A stretch of 64,000 bases of DNA from Yamagishiella unicocca (Eukaryota > Chlorophyta > Chlorophyceae > Chlamydomonadales > Volvocaceae), in contig BDSL01000024.1 in NCBI GenBank assembly GCA_003116995.1, forward strand, positions 992,001 to 1,056,000, written 5' to 3'. Each line of letters opens with the position of its first letter. Positions within the stretch are counted from its first letter, which is position 1. Of the stretch, positions 34,628 through 47,093 are shown piece by piece. The notes under the pieces were generated by a model, which did not search any database, had not been told where the DNA came from, and saw only the letters and a program-made list of their open reading frames with translations. A program made the position numbers and the translations under genes.

Positions 34628-37600
34628 TACCGCCCCGCCCGCTGGATATGGCGTTCCACTGCGGGCACGGATCCAGGTGGATCCAGATTCCACGATTATA
34701 GGACAGGCCAGGGGTCAGGAAGCATGGAGGAGGCGTGTACAGGGATCACCGCAAGCGCGCAGGCGTGCGGGGGACATAAGTCTAGTCAGGGGCGAGTGAT
34801 GCAGTAAGTCAATGCGTCTGCGAAGGCGTGCGTCTGCTAGGTATCGCTGCTTTTGTGCGCGGAACCCAGTGCGCGACTGGTGGTGGTTCTCTGCAATGGG
34901 CGGCGGCATGGGACGCGAGGATGTATGTCATGGCCCAGGCCACGAGGATGCATATGAGGATTCGTTAGTAAGTGATGAGCGCGAAGCAGCTCAGCGCTGA
35001 GGCCTGCAGGCAACGGACGCTTTGCGAGCCGGCATATCGCGCTTGACACACACGACAAGCTGACAGCCGGCCCACACAAATTGCCATGGTACAAAGGATC
35101 AGCTTACGTACTAATGGCAAGCCCGAGGCCACGGTGGACCGGGGCGGCCTGTATGGGCGGCACCAGCTCCACTGTGGTGATGGCGCATGCAACACCCAGC
35201 CACTGGTGACCGACCTGCCAGCTTGGGTGAAAGGATCTGCTACATTATTCTGTATTGCATAGTCCTCCTCACCTTGGCTCGTGCTTCGCGCCTGCGCACT
35301 GGTGCACAACAGTGCGAAATGGAAAGGCTCCCTCGTTCGGTCGCGAAGCCGCCACATCCTTGCACGCTGCGAATTCCGCTTGCGACATCTCTGCGAAAGT
35401 TCTCAGAAATTTGGACCACCAGCCGCTCTTTCTCCAAGTCGGTGGCCGCCCAGCAGCCGCCTACCAGCACTCCAGCTGAACAGCTTTGCGGCCGAGCAGG
35501 CGATAACCTGTGGCCCACAGATTATTTCAGTGTGAATACGTTGAGAAAGGCAAAAAGCCGCTTTCATGTATGACTGCTACTACGGTCTTTACGGGGCACG
35601 TGCGGGACTAACCAAAGCGTTGGCAACACAACCCGAGGCGTCCTCACGCTTGAAAGCCAAGGACTGTGGCAATCAAGGAGGTTCGTTGCAAGGCATGCCA
35701 GAATGTGGCGCGAACGCGCAGGTATGGGGTATCCGAATGATATGACTATCGATGTTGGGGGATCATCGGCGCCTCCCACCGCCAACTATTCCCACTCACT
35801 TGTATGTGCGATTGGGATATGCCGTTGAATTGCCCGGTTTCTACCACCGCACTGTCAGTTAGATACTTATGGGGCCTGACAGGCACGCGCGCCACAGTAT
35901 ATGCAAAGTGAATCTGTGCCTAAACTACCAAGGATTTGACGGACGTAATAATCTCCTCCAAGGATGTATTCGGGGTGAAGAATACGAAAGGCCCAATGGA
36001 GTACGGAGACGATGCGTGGCTTTAGCTGACCCAGGACGACCAAGGTAATAGATGTGCTGAAAACGTTTAAGCATCGTGTCTTAGCCTCGGCATAACTATC
36101 CAAGCTAAGAGTGCAAGCGAGGTCAATTCGGTTGGTACGGTCTTCAAACTCGTTGCGGCGGGTAGGGCCGCGCACCCGCGCTGGCACGGCGTGATTTGAG
36201 GCGCTCTCTGGGTGAAGCCCCCGATGTCTCATCCAGTTTATTTGAAAAACTATTTAAGTCTTGCTCGTCCGCGACCGTTTAAAAAAGGTATTGTCAGCTT
36301 CTGGTAGTCACACAAAATCCCGCAGGCCCCGCCGGCGTGCCCCCAAGTACCAGGGCATACAATCAAAGGGCTCATATTTGTTGCACTAAGGACCGGCTCT
36401 TCTTGGCATTCAGCAGTACATTCGGGAGCTTCCGGGCAGTGCCAGCACCTGTCAACAGTGCGGCCACACGTGGATCGGCTAGTCGATATTTCGATATGTG
36501 CGAGTTTACGCATACATATCTCCCACTAGCGAAGCCAGGATGAACACATCGCGACCGAAGTTTCCTGTTTTTATTCGCTGTGCCCTTGGGGGCGTCTGCT
36601 GGCTGCTTGTTTGTCGTACGGCAAGTTCTCGGTTTGAGGCTATGGGGACCTTTTGCCCTTGGCTTGACCGGGCTATTGAACAATGTTATTGTTTGTTGTT
36701 TAGCCAAATTTCGGGTCGCGTGGGGTCGAGACGCGCAGCGGGACGGCCAATTTAGTTCGTTCCACCCGTAACGGACGCGGCCGAATCTTCTGAAAGCACC
36801 ACACGTAACTCGCTGCCTCATGTTCCTTCGTTCGGCCGCCTCAGCTCGGGATATATTTTTTCGGCGTTCGTTGCTCCTTCATTTGTAAGTAGTCCAGGAC
36901 CTAAATGTACGCTTCCTGCGCGGTGTATGTGGTACGTAGTCGGCCAAACTGTATTGCTTGAGCTCGGAATGCTGTATTGCTTGACCGTCATGTACTGAAA
37001 TCCAGAGACCTCAAAGATGAGCCAGCTGGCGGCGTGCGCAACACACGGCGCCAGCCCCAGCAGACCAGCTCCGCTGCGCGTAGAAGTCTCCAAGAATGGC
37101 GGTCGTCGTGATGCCGTCCTGGCAAGTAAAGTCACCACCCGCCGCCGCTCATCTGGCCTCTGCGTGATGGCTACTGGAAATATGGCAGGCGCAAAGTAGA
37201 TGCACCCGTCTTTGATCTGTTTCCTGCTGTTTTCCTCGTCTCACGGCGCAGAAAGCAAGCTTTACACACTGGCCAACGACTACGCTGCGACGCAAGTGGC
37301 GTGCATCTGGTCTCACACCAGCAGGCAGCAGCGCACTTCGCCTGACCCAGTAATCTTGCCCGAAGATTCAAACTGCGTGCCGAATGCGCTGTGGCGGCGC
37401 TTCGATGGAGGCCCATCGCGCTGGGGGGGCTGAAGGTTGTTACCGGGTACTCTACTCCTTAGCTGCTCAAATCAGCAAGGCGCGGCACGGCGGAAGCGCC
37501 AGCCCTTCCTGTCGCTGGTTACGGACTTTTGGCCGGGCGCACGCATCAAACATGCCCACACGGCTCACCGCATCTACCGACGCACCACCGCTTACTTGCC

Positions 37601-38612
37601 GAGGGCTCCAATCATAGCATCCACGAGCGCCCTCCCCTCCCGTGCCTCAGGCTTTCCCTTGTGTCACGCAAAACGCTGAGCAGGCCCTAGGTGCAGTGGA
37701 TGCCCTTCTCACAGGTGCCACTGCTGCCGCGCTGGGCTGTGGCCTGAAATGGTGCCGTACAGGAGCGTCGCGTCAACAGGCATGATCCCGCGCAGGCTCC
37801 CCTGGTCTCAGTCGGTCCCAGATGGTCCCGGGGTCCCACATGCCCACGCCATTACGCGGCAATACTCCGGCAGACGAATCCCCTCCAACCATTTACTGTC
37901 ATCAGTGTCTTCATTTCGGAGTCGCAGCCGGGAGACTAGAAAAGGCTTACGCGCCGGCTTGCCACTGCGGGTTAAACGGGTTCGTTTGCCCTCGAATATT
38001 TTGCGAGACATCAAGGTTTCCATTTAGAGTTCCTTGTTTTATTGGCCCTTGCGTGCACGGGGCGGATGCTGCGCTGTGCGAATAAGTCGCTCCCTGTTCT
38101 GCCCGGCATGTGAAGCGTGCGCTGCTCCACCCCATCGCCTGGCTGGTGCAGCTGAAGCGTACAGCTGCAGGCCTGAAAGCGAGACTTGATCTCCTTGTAG
38201 CGAAAGCAGTGGGGGAATTTTTGAAGGACGTTTTTCCCGCCATGGTGTTCGCTGCTCGCCGTCTTTGTTCACACCTTCAAACCCGGTTGTTTCGGTCGGA
38301 ATTCAGTCATCTAATCAACGTCGGCTTGGTTGCATTACGATTTTGAAATACCATCCTTGCGTGAGCGCCCTTCTTGCCCGTTCCGCCCCGTTAGTCACCA
38401 AAATAGTACGACGCTCTGCTCGCGCTGCGGAAGCTCAGCACCGCGCTTCCGATATTGACCATCGCAACACGGGCTGCTGTTTTAGATCTCCCATCTAGCT
38501 GCCGGAAGTGTGCTATGCCAACAGTTGACCAGCGGCCTTTTGGACCGCTTCTCATCGGCCCTCCGCCCTTCGACACGTCCGAATGCACCGATTACAGCGC
38601 AGATGAACGGAA
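34628..38612. other. Gene-free stretch
   Basis: No exon chain supported on either strand. The first few hundred bases are presumably the cyclin 5' leader and promoter. Frames around 37.0-38.3 kb (for example a 60-codon ATG frame at 37017 that looks like an organelle-targeting leader) could not be linked to anything. 35.6-36.6 kb is AT-richer. Confidence 0.4.
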
Positions 38613-39347
38613 ATGCGCGAGGCCTCATTGGAAACAAAGCATGCCATGACATGCGTCATGGCAGCGCATATAATGACCCTCCCCCAGCTTCGAAGCGCCG
38701 CTCCCACACCTTATTCGCACCCGTCCTGTACCGCGGCGCGGCGCGGCGCGCAGCGCTCGCTCGCGACATCGTTTATGCCACCGCCACGCATGTCATTATC
38801 ATTACCATCAGCGGCATCGGCATCACAAGAATCTGCGTCTTCCCCTTTCGGGAATGTGTTCCTGCATTGCGTTGCCGCCGCGTCGGAGCTGCTGGGGCCG
38901 GCACCGGTCGCCGCGGCGTGGGGCCTTGCTAACGACGGCTGGCTCGCCGCCGCACGTGTTCCCCTGAAGCTGCGCCCGCGCGGGTCAGGACAATGCAGTA
39001 GCTTAGGAGGCTGCGAGGTCATCGTTTTCGGAGTCTCAATCCATGACTCTGCCAACCTCAGCCTTGCCAATCGGGCCCTGGACGATGCTGCGGCGCCGGA
39101 CATGGTCGTAATGGCGGTGTGCCCGCGCCTCCTGCCGGCGTACGGCAAGTTGGCGACGGCTGTTCCGGAGATGCGAATGCGTAGGCTGATGGCGGCGCAG
39201 CTGCACGATCTGCAGGTGGCTCGGGCACTCGGGGACCGCGCCCTTTCTGCATTTGCAGCTGAGTTTCTCATCAGCAGTCACGTACTGCGGTTGCCGAGCT
39301 CGGCTTACGGACCCCTCCCCGTGTGCAAGCTTATTGGCCTTCGTTAG
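38613..39347 (+). CDS. Possible single-exon protein, 244 aa, weakly TraB-like
   Basis: Continuous ATG frame with GC-rich third positions from ~38.8 kb to the stop. The first ~60 residues are rich in Ser, Ala and Arg and could be an organelle-targeting leader. The core reads CEVIVFGVSIHDSANLSLAN, then APDMVVMAVCPRLLPAY, and ends in a helical segment. The spacing GVSxHxS...PDxVVxxxCxxR recalls TraB/GumN-type proteins, but the usual Glu after VV is Ala here and only this short block matches. It could equally be a chance frame. No promoter or intron evidence. Confidence 0.33.
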   Translation: MREASLETKHAMTCVMAAHIMTLPQLRSAAPTPYSHPSCTAARRGAQRSLATSFMPPPRMSLSLPSAASASQESASSPFGNVFLHCVAAASELLGPAPVAAAWGLANDGWLAAARVPLKLRPRGSGQCSSLGGCEVIVFGVSIHDSANLSLANRALDDAAAPDMVVMAVCPRLLPAYGKLATAVPEMRMRRLMAAQLHDLQVARALGDRALSAFAAEFLISSHVLRLPSSAYGPLPVCKLIGLR

Positions 39348-39807
39348 GTGACGTTACATAGGTCCGCGCTCATCGACCGAGAAAAGGAAAAGCGCTTGCA
39401 GCGCATACACAGATTAGGTTGGAAGCTGAACAACGCGCGCAGGCGGTAGCGGACCCTCTGCGTGGGCGGATGCAAGACAGCCAGGCAGAGTCGCAGCGAC
39501 GGAATGGAACCCGTCCCCTACATACCTCCTCCCTGCTTGTCGTAAGGTGCCCAGGAGACCCTCACCTACATCACCCTCGACGACCGGAACGCGCGGCCTA
39601 CGGCGCGTTGTGAGACACGTGCTTGGCATGCACGGATGTGTGGGCGCCAATGTCACCTACTGAACCAGCCTTGCTCCCTTGTCGCTTGGGTTGGCCGCAC
39701 CCTCTGCTTGCCTCATCGACCATCCGGCCTGCCGCCCTTGGCTGCTCGCGCCTTGGCTGCCCGCCACCGCACCATCGCAAGGCTGGCCTGGCACGCAGCT
39801 CTCGTCG

Positions 39808-40045
39808 AGGTGCAAGACCTAGTCGCTGCTAGGCCTAGACCTAGCTCGGTGCAGACTAGAGGTGCAAGACCTAGTCGCTGCTAGGCCTTGACCTAGCTCG
39901 GTGCAGACTAGAGGTGCAAGACCTAGTCGCTGCTAGGCCTTGACCTAGCTCGGTGCAGACTAGAGGTGCAAGACCTAGTCGCTGCTAGGCCTTGACCTAG
40001 CTCGGTGCAGACTAGAGGTGCAAGACCTAGTAGCTGCTAGGCCTA
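39808..40045 (+). repeat. 52-bp satellite, ~5 units
   Basis: Units start GGTGCAAGACCTAGTCGCTG near 39809, 39861, 39913, 39965 and 40017. Each includes CTAGCTCGGTGCAGACTAGA and several CTAG sites. The middle units are identical, while the first and last differ slightly. Confidence 0.94.
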
Positions 40046-42832
40046 GACCTAGCTCTCGTCGAGGTGTAAGACCTGTTCGCTGCTGCTGCTGCTACTGCCG
40101 CAGCCATCGCTGCTGCTGCCCGCACCACTGCTGTCCACTGCCGCCGCCGCCGCCACCCCTGGCCCAAGTCCCGATTCCCCCTGGTCCCCTCCAAAGTTGT
40201 CGTCGTCCTGCTGGGCTTCGGAGCTGGGCCCTGCCGTACTGCTAGGCGCCTTCACGCCCCGGCAGCTGCTGCTCGGCACTGAGGCGGCGATGGCATACCC
40301 GGCTTCGGAGCATGGTGCATGGGTCGGTGGTGGTCTGATGCATGGGTCAAGGGTATTGTTGTCTCGCCCAGCGCAGAAATAATACGTTACGCTGAGTGTA
40401 TATGTCCTTTTGTTAAAGATACTTACGTCAAGAGCGCTGTATCAGACCGTGAGATTGCTAAGGAACAGGTGGGGGAGTTATGTGCATGTGGGCGAGTAGC
40501 GTCTCTGAGCATCAGGGATGAAAGCAAACAATCAATTGGCGGCCATCCCTCACATTTCTCTTCCCCTTCGCTCCCCCCCTCCGTGGGCCCCGCAGGCCTC
40601 CCACCCGCAACCGGATAATCGCCAACAGTACGGCCGAACTCATGCACAGGCACCGTACACTCTCCCCTCCGGGTGGCCGTTGCTTGATTGTCACGCCCAT
40701 AGAAGGCATGGGAAATGAGGAACCTGTCGTCCAGTTGTCCAACCCATGGGACCACGCAACCTAACACGCCCATCTGCTCTGGACCAATGCCCGACCTCGA
40801 CCCGTGGGTCTTCGCCCACAGGTTCTTGATGGGCGGGGCAGCAGCAGGAGGGACAGCAGCAGCCGCAGCAGCCGCAGCAGCAGGCGCAGGTATTATGGCG
40901 GCTGGGAAGGCAGAGCAGGCATCACAGTGCCGATGGCATTGACGCAACAAGCAAGATTGCGAAGGCATGTCGAAGGAAGGGCCCGGTCGGCAGTTCGGAT
41001 GGAGACGTACGAGGCGGCGGCAGCGGCGATGTAGTCAACGGGTTCGATCACCCAGGGCAGACAGATGGACCGAGCCGCGATGGCAGCGGTCGTCGCGGGC
41101 AGGCGCCCCTATCGGACGAGATCGTCTTCTGCTAGGAAGGTAATCGACATGTCGGGCTTTGGGACGCTGAAACATATCGATTAGCATGTATGTACGAATC
41201 TTGAGCTTCGCCATGGATTTTAATGAGATAAGAGGGGCGCGATGTATCCAGGCGCAATGCGCGCCCCAAAACATCAGCTGGGCCTGCGAGAGCCGCGGAC
41301 GAGAGGCTCGGCGCTTTCCTTTCTTACGTTTCCTGTCTTACCCATCGTGACAGGGGGAGTTCCACTCGAGCGACTGCCTTTAGCCGTCTTTAGCCCTTCA
41401 TGATGCGCCCCTACTTTTAAATAAGCAATACATACATCATCCTTCAGCGCGTTTCGGCCCCTCGATTGACGATGTGTTACCCCTGGGCATAGCGACTCAT
41501 CGCGAGTCGTCCAGACCCATCGAGCGTTACCTGGCGTTACTATGGGTTGCAGGGTTCCTGCAGAGGTTTTACAAGTACGTGGCCGATCAACTTTGTATAA
41601 CTCATCCCGAGGCATCTCAAATCTTGCAGAATCGGCTTGCATATTGTTTTGCGTGTCCCTGCGTGTCTGGAGAGTACGTAGCTGTATCTCCAACTATCGT
41701 ATACGGTATCTGTGGTAAAGAAATGTACAGTCGTATCGCGCTATTCCATCAGGCTCTCTACGATTGACGCGCGCAAGTCTCGTAAGCAATCGGTAACTTT
41801 TGGAAGTCAGTCGAAGCTGACGACGCTCCTCATGGCCCCTTTCGCCTCATCCTGAAGGTGTCATCGGTCGTCCTCCTAACGGTGAAACAAGCAAGCATAA
41901 CCGCTTACGGTAATTATTCGTATCGCGAAAACGCCGACGTCTGGAACGCAAAAGCGAACACTGAATGTGCCCAGATGTGCCTTGGCGGTGGCTGACGGCG
42001 ACTGACGGCTAGCCCAGCGGCGAAAATGACGGTGATTGAAGCTGATTGAAGGCGCGTTAATTATCGTAGCTTCCGTACGCCTGCCTGGCAATCGCACCGT
42101 ATCACACCAATTCTGCTGCTTGCCGCACCTTCCTTGGAGTCCATGATTGGATCAGGTCGGATGCACCGGGTCGGAGCGTCGGTCCGATCCATGCCCTTCG
42201 TCATCAATACAGGCACGCGCGTGCACACGTACGCGCGCCGTCACTGCTGCCGAACTACGTGCGAGGGTTTGTGACGTGGCGCGCTGGGCGTGGAAGCGCG
42301 TGGACGGCGGACCCTGCTGGCCCTGGCCAACAGCACCGCATGGCCCCGCAGCCTTTGCTGGGGTGCGACGAGTTCGGTCACTTGGAAGCAAACCGTACCG
42401 GCCAGCCAGTCGAGCTGTTTTTGTTCGTCACAGAGCGGACGGCAGCGCTGACAGCAGCAGCCGGATGCCGCTAAGCTTGCGACGACTTGCGTCACTGTTT
42501 GGGAAGTCACATACATCTAACACCAAGTATTTTAGTATCGAATTAAGCCTTTGGAAGGACTCGAAGACACAGTGGACAGATCCAAGCACAGCATCCGCAG
42601 GCAGCTTACAGAGACCCGACCGCGGTAGACAGTCCCACCAAAAGACACAGGCGCAAAACATGTTCCCGCTCGTGCGCGCAATCCTGGAAGAGGACAGCTA
42701 ATTCACGACCAGCAGCCCTGGAGCTGTCAGCAAGACAGAACACCGCAATCGAGTGAGCGAGAAATGGCGAGAGGATGCCTGGGCACCTGAGGCATCCTGA
42801 GGTAGGGGTTGCGCCGCCCAGAGGGTATCAAG

Positions 42833-42990
42833 GGATTAGGATTGCCAAAAGGGTTGGTCCTGGGTTGGGGATTAGATTAGCCAAAGGGTGGGATTGGACT
42901 GTGCAACGGTAGGGATTAAACCTTCCAACGTCAGGGATTCAACCTTCCAACGGCAGGGATTGGATTGGCCGACGGCAGGGATTGGATTGG
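42833..42990 (+). repeat. GGATTAG/GGGATT-type interspersed repeat, second locus
   Basis: GGGATTAGGATT, GGGGATTAGATT, GGGATTGGACT, GGGATTAAACC, GGGATTCAACC and GGGATTGGATTGG recur every ~20-25 bases, often followed by a short inverted-looking CCTTCCAACG segment. Confidence 0.55.
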
Positions 42991-43571
42991 CCCGCGGTCG
43001 GGGTGGGGTTGGGGTCGTACGGGATACACATCGCTGGTTGGGAAGGGCATGAAGTGTGGGGGTAGCTGCGCTGTTGGCTGGATGGGCCGCAACACCAGGT
43101 CACATGACGAGGCCGTACTGGTCCATATTGTCATAGAGCTGCCCACAACCGGCTGCACCAGTAACGAGAGAAGTGCAACATGCATGGTTGGCCTAGGTGA
43201 CACGGGTTTGCATAGTCAGATGCCATACCACTATGCCATACCAAAGTTACAGATCTGAATCTGCCCGGTCATACAGTTCAGGTGGCTGCCTCGACCAGAC
43301 CATCCAGGCAAACCAGGACAACCCGTCCTCCTCTTCACGATGCATCATGGACCATCCCGTACCGTACCGCTGCACAGCAGCCTACAAAAACGAATCTAAT
43401 ACAAGCAGGCAGTAACGCGTGGAATGAAGTACATACCCATCTGGACTCAGCTGCCATGTCCTAGCAGTCTGGCCCAGTCCCTAAAAGGGAGTCTAACAAT
43501 TTGGCCGCCAGCATTATCCAGGCCGACCCTGCAGTAAGCAAAAAAAATACATGGACACCCACAAGTGCACA

Positions 43572-44514
43572 TCAAGTGCCAACTTGGTCCGACGCACCGG
43601 GCGTGAGCGCCCATGCATTGTGGCCGGCTATTTGTCCTACCCTCCTAAACATCTGCGCAAACTTGGCGCCACTGTTTCCAAGGTACACTACCTCGCTGCC
43701 GTGCGGGTTTTGCACGCGGACTCCCCATCGCAAGCTCTCGTCCCCAGCCTCGGCCGCAGCACGCAGCGGTTGAACACACGTCAGGCGCTCATCCAAAAAG
43801 CAATGCGGCCAGGCAAACACCGATCTGAACCATGTGTACCCCGCGCTCGCCTTCAGCTGCACTACCATCTGTTGTACAATCCCCGCCTTGTAATCTAGGA
43901 TACATCGCTGCAGGAAAAGGCCCTGCAAACTTCACCCGTCATGGGTACCGAATGGCGGGTTCACAAACAGGTTCCCCGACCATGCGTTAGCTGCATCTAA
44001 GCCATCATCCGCGGCATCAAAAAAACGCGCCGCTCCAACCCTGAAGTTGGCGTCGTGTGACGAACGAGGTCCAGGCATCAGCGCCAGGTGTGGGCGCAGG
44101 GCTGGCAAGGGGATGACGGCTGGTACTGGCGCTGGTTCCTGGTTGTCCGCCGTCCGCACTGCTGCGGGGTCGGCCATGCCCTGTGGCAGCGCCCATTGCT
44201 GCTGCTGCGCCCAGCGCACTGAAAGGGGGCGCCAAGCCTACGAGCCTGCGCAGCTGCAGCTGTTGGTCCGGAGGCAGGAAGCGGCAGAGCAGGACAGCCT
44301 TGGCGGGCTCGCGTGCGCCAGCAAACAGGTTGGCAAGGTTGCCCTGCTTGCTGAACGCCCGCCAGCCGTTTAGTGGCGTGGCGTGCCGGTAACCGCTGAC
44401 ATCTGGCCAGGGTGCACTTGCATCACCGGTGTCGAGGTCCCGCCTCTCACTTGAGCGTTCCTCCGCAGTTGTTGTACATGGCCAGCACCGAGTACGCCAG
44501 AAGTGAGCACTCAC
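43572..44514 (-). pseudogene. Broken Dam-type DNA N6-adenine methyltransferase domain
   Basis: The minus-strand frame contains the adenine-methyltransferase catalytic motif NPPF (WSGNLFVNPPFGTHDG), then an in-frame TGA (43932-43934), then SLQGLFLQRCILDYKAG, VVQLKASAGYTWFRSVFAWPHCFL and NPHGSEVVYLGNSGAKF. This is the order seen in phage-type Dam methyltransferase domains, which are also carried by DIRS-group retrotransposons (family knowledge; the DIRS-like element Kangaroo is known from Volvox). Upstream coding similarity shifts frame near 44.0-44.2 kb (Gln- and Ala-rich part, then FLPPDQQLQLRRLVGLAPPF). With a nonsense codon and a frame change I call it a relic. No tyrosine recombinase or reverse transcriptase was found beside it. 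Confidence 0.6.
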
Positions 44515-45892
44515 TGCGCCCAGCTCTGCCTATGTGGCCCAATAGCTCTGGACATACCTGCCGAAACAGACGGCAGGATAAATCGAAATTAGGTTCACTA
44601 AGAGCCTGGTACCACTACCGATATGCACAAAAATCGCATTACTAGGCGCAATTCGACACCCTCTCCCGCTCTCTTACCTCCAATGGTATCAATCACGTCA
44701 TCGGGCGTTCGGACGCCGCTCTCCTCCAGCTGCCACGATCAAGAGGCCGGATTCGCGCAGGAAACTCGTGAGGACCGCCCCAAGGTTCGGCGACTTAGGC
44801 TCCCCACCCTGCGACATACGTAATAAGTGGTATTGTAACTTACGGATGTCGCAGACCGCGGACAAACTGGGACAGAGGCATGGTCGGCGAAAATTCCCCG
44901 CCGATTTACCCTTTCCGCGAAGGCCTTGCGCTCTGTGTCATCAGTGGTTACCTACGATGCAATGTACACGTTAGGCGAAGGCGCCGAGGCCGTGGCGACG
45001 AAAATGGGTTAGTGCACCAGTGGTGCACTCGGACACTGCCAGCAGACGAAGGCAGACTGCTCACATATTCCTCGCCATTATCTCCTTCCTCACGGACATC
45101 TCAAGTGCCCGACGACGTAGACTCCTCCGTCGAACCAGAAGAAGGACTCTCTGTCGAGGGGTCGCCTTCCGATTCCGAAGACGACCTGTCCGAGGAAGAC
45201 ATCGCTATCGTTTGAACGACCGCAGCACTCTAGCTATATGACTTCAGAGAATGGTGGTATAATAAGAGGAGGACAGGCGTCATTTAGTTCCCAACGTGTC
45301 AATCGTACACACGAACAGATGGAATGGTGGTACAGCTGATAGTCCATGGCTCCCCATTCTCCTATACATATATACACGATCCGTAGACAACCTCCTTGTA
45401 TGCGTTTCCTTTAGTTGCCTAGACTGCCGTCATGTAACCCGACCTGCCTGCATCGGACCGAACGCCTGTGCGTTATTTTTTTTTGCACCGGTGTTTAATG
45501 CGTGCTGGGGAAAGGAGGCGGGATGGACCAAGATGGGCGGGAGGTGGGAAGGTGCGGTGCCCCACGTAATGCATGGTGTTAAAAGTACCGTTGAGCGGGA
45601 GTGTTGGGGTTAGTGATTAGGGGTGCTACCTATTGACTGCCAACAGCCGTCTGTGCATCCTTGATCGCCGTTGCGGTCCGAGGATGTGTTACATTGCCAC
45701 CATTATCCGCGGCCACAACCACCAACTGTAAACTCCATCGAGGAAGGACTGCGCTCTATAAGCAAGGCACGCAAGGCCCCTGGGAAGCGGAATCCTAGGG
45801 TGCGACACCAAAGGCAAATGACATCCGCCGTTTCTCACAGCTCCTTAGGGAATATTGTACACTCACACGGGCTGGGGACTGCTGCGGACCCG

Positions 45893-46056
45893 TGGGGATT
45901 GGGGATTTAAACCGCCACCTCGAGGGGATTCAACCCGGTGGGGGATTGCTGCGCTGGGGATTAGAACTCGCTTTGGAATTGGGGGCTTAGGGATTAAACC
46001 CGTCGGGGATTAGATTTCACGAGGGATTGCCGGACCAACTATTTTCGAGGATTGGG
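45893..46056 (+). repeat. GGGGATTA-type interspersed repeat, third locus
   Basis: GGGGATTGGGGATTTAAACC, GGGGATTCAACC, GGGGATTGC, GGGGATTAGAAC, GGGATTAAACC, GGGGATTAGATT and GGGATTAGAAC at ~20-25-base intervals. Confidence 0.55.
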
Positions 46057-46449
46057 ATTAGAACGACACTTTGATACCCTCTGCGCCGCCCCTTGCTTCA
46101 TCGCCGCGATACACAAATCTCCTGCCAGCATGTCTCTTTGATGCCGAAGAGTTGAAGGTACCGGTATATGACGCAGACAATTTTGCGAGCCGCCCGATCC
46201 CTCCGGTGCGCTCTCCACCCAGCCATCCATCCATCCAGCCGTGCGGGCTGGACCTTGACCTGCATGCTGGGGGCAGGGCCTCGATCTGTGGCCCTGCCTG
46301 CCGCCGGCCTCGAGCAGGGCCGACCCATAACCTAGCCATCTCGCTCAGTCAGCGAATTTGGATGTCCGCAGCGGAACGGAAGGAGCGACCCAGCGACCCG
46401 TCAGCATCGTCGCCCGCCGTCGCGCCAAGCACGGCCAGGACTACTGGGG

Positions 46450-46625
46450 CCCCATGTGGTCCTTACGAACCCGCAGGGGCCCTATGTGGTCCTTACGAAC
46501 CCGCAGGGGTCCTATGTGGTCCTTACGAACCCACAGGGGCCCTATGTGGTCCTTACGAACCCGCAGGGGCCCTATGTGGTCCTTACGAACCCGCAGGGGC
46601 CCTATGTGGTCCTTACGAACCCGCA
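46450..46625 (+). repeat. 30-bp minisatellite, ~6 units
   Basis: Unit ATGTGGTCCTTACGAACCCG-CAGGGGCCCT repeated about six times with single-base variants. Open in several frames because the unit is a multiple of three, which produces artificial repetitive ORFs on both strands. Confidence 0.94.
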
Positions 46626-47093
46626 ACCGCCCACAACAAGGTCACTGAAAGCAGCCTGCTCCATCCGTATCAAAACGCCACCTCGCTCGTTCACCGCCTC
46701 CCACCTTCACCCGGGAGCTGACGACTGCGGGGGTACCGTCTCGGCCACAGGAGGGATCGCGCCCCCCAGAAGCCGCCCGACCAATTCGCACCGCTTTCGT
46801 GCCGTAGCTTCCACCCAAGCGCTCGCCACCGTTACGGCACGGAAGCTGCGGTGCGGCTACGGCGCTCGATGCGCCGCAATCGGCAATGCCCCGCCAATGC
46901 GCTTGCTTGGCTGCGCCCCGTCGAGCTCTTGGCCCCGTCGCGCTCTTGGCGCAGCGGGACGACCCGACGACTCAAGAACTCGGTAGCAACCACCACCACC
47001 TTCATTCGCGGATCATCCTTTACCCCCCCTCCCCCAGTGGATTCGCGGATCCTCTTTAAACTCCCCCAGCGTAGTTCCGCTCGACCCCCGCCC

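Larger units (their letters stand above)
39348..43571. other. Gene-free stretch with a 52-bp satellite
   Basis: After the 52-bp array, minus-strand frames at 40968-40423 (Ala-rich, then NLWAKTHGSRSGIGPEQMG) and 40279-40049 (acidic, Ser/Ala-rich) have some coding-like bias but no recognisable domain and no supported splice chain. 41.1-42.1 kb is AT-richer and shows nothing. 42.83-42.99 kb is a GGATTAG-type array. Confidence 0.4.
44515..47093. other. Gene-free stretch with repeats
   Basis: Contains a third GGGATTA-type array (45893-46056) and a 30-bp minisatellite (46450-46625). A plus-strand frame around 46.07-46.72 kb runs through the minisatellite but is otherwise unremarkable. No gene supported. 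Confidence 0.42.

Noticed and set aside
46441..46648. Repetitive frames (GPYEPAGALC type and others) on both strands
   Set aside because: Produced by a 30-bp tandem repeat whose length is a multiple of three; no flanking coding signal.
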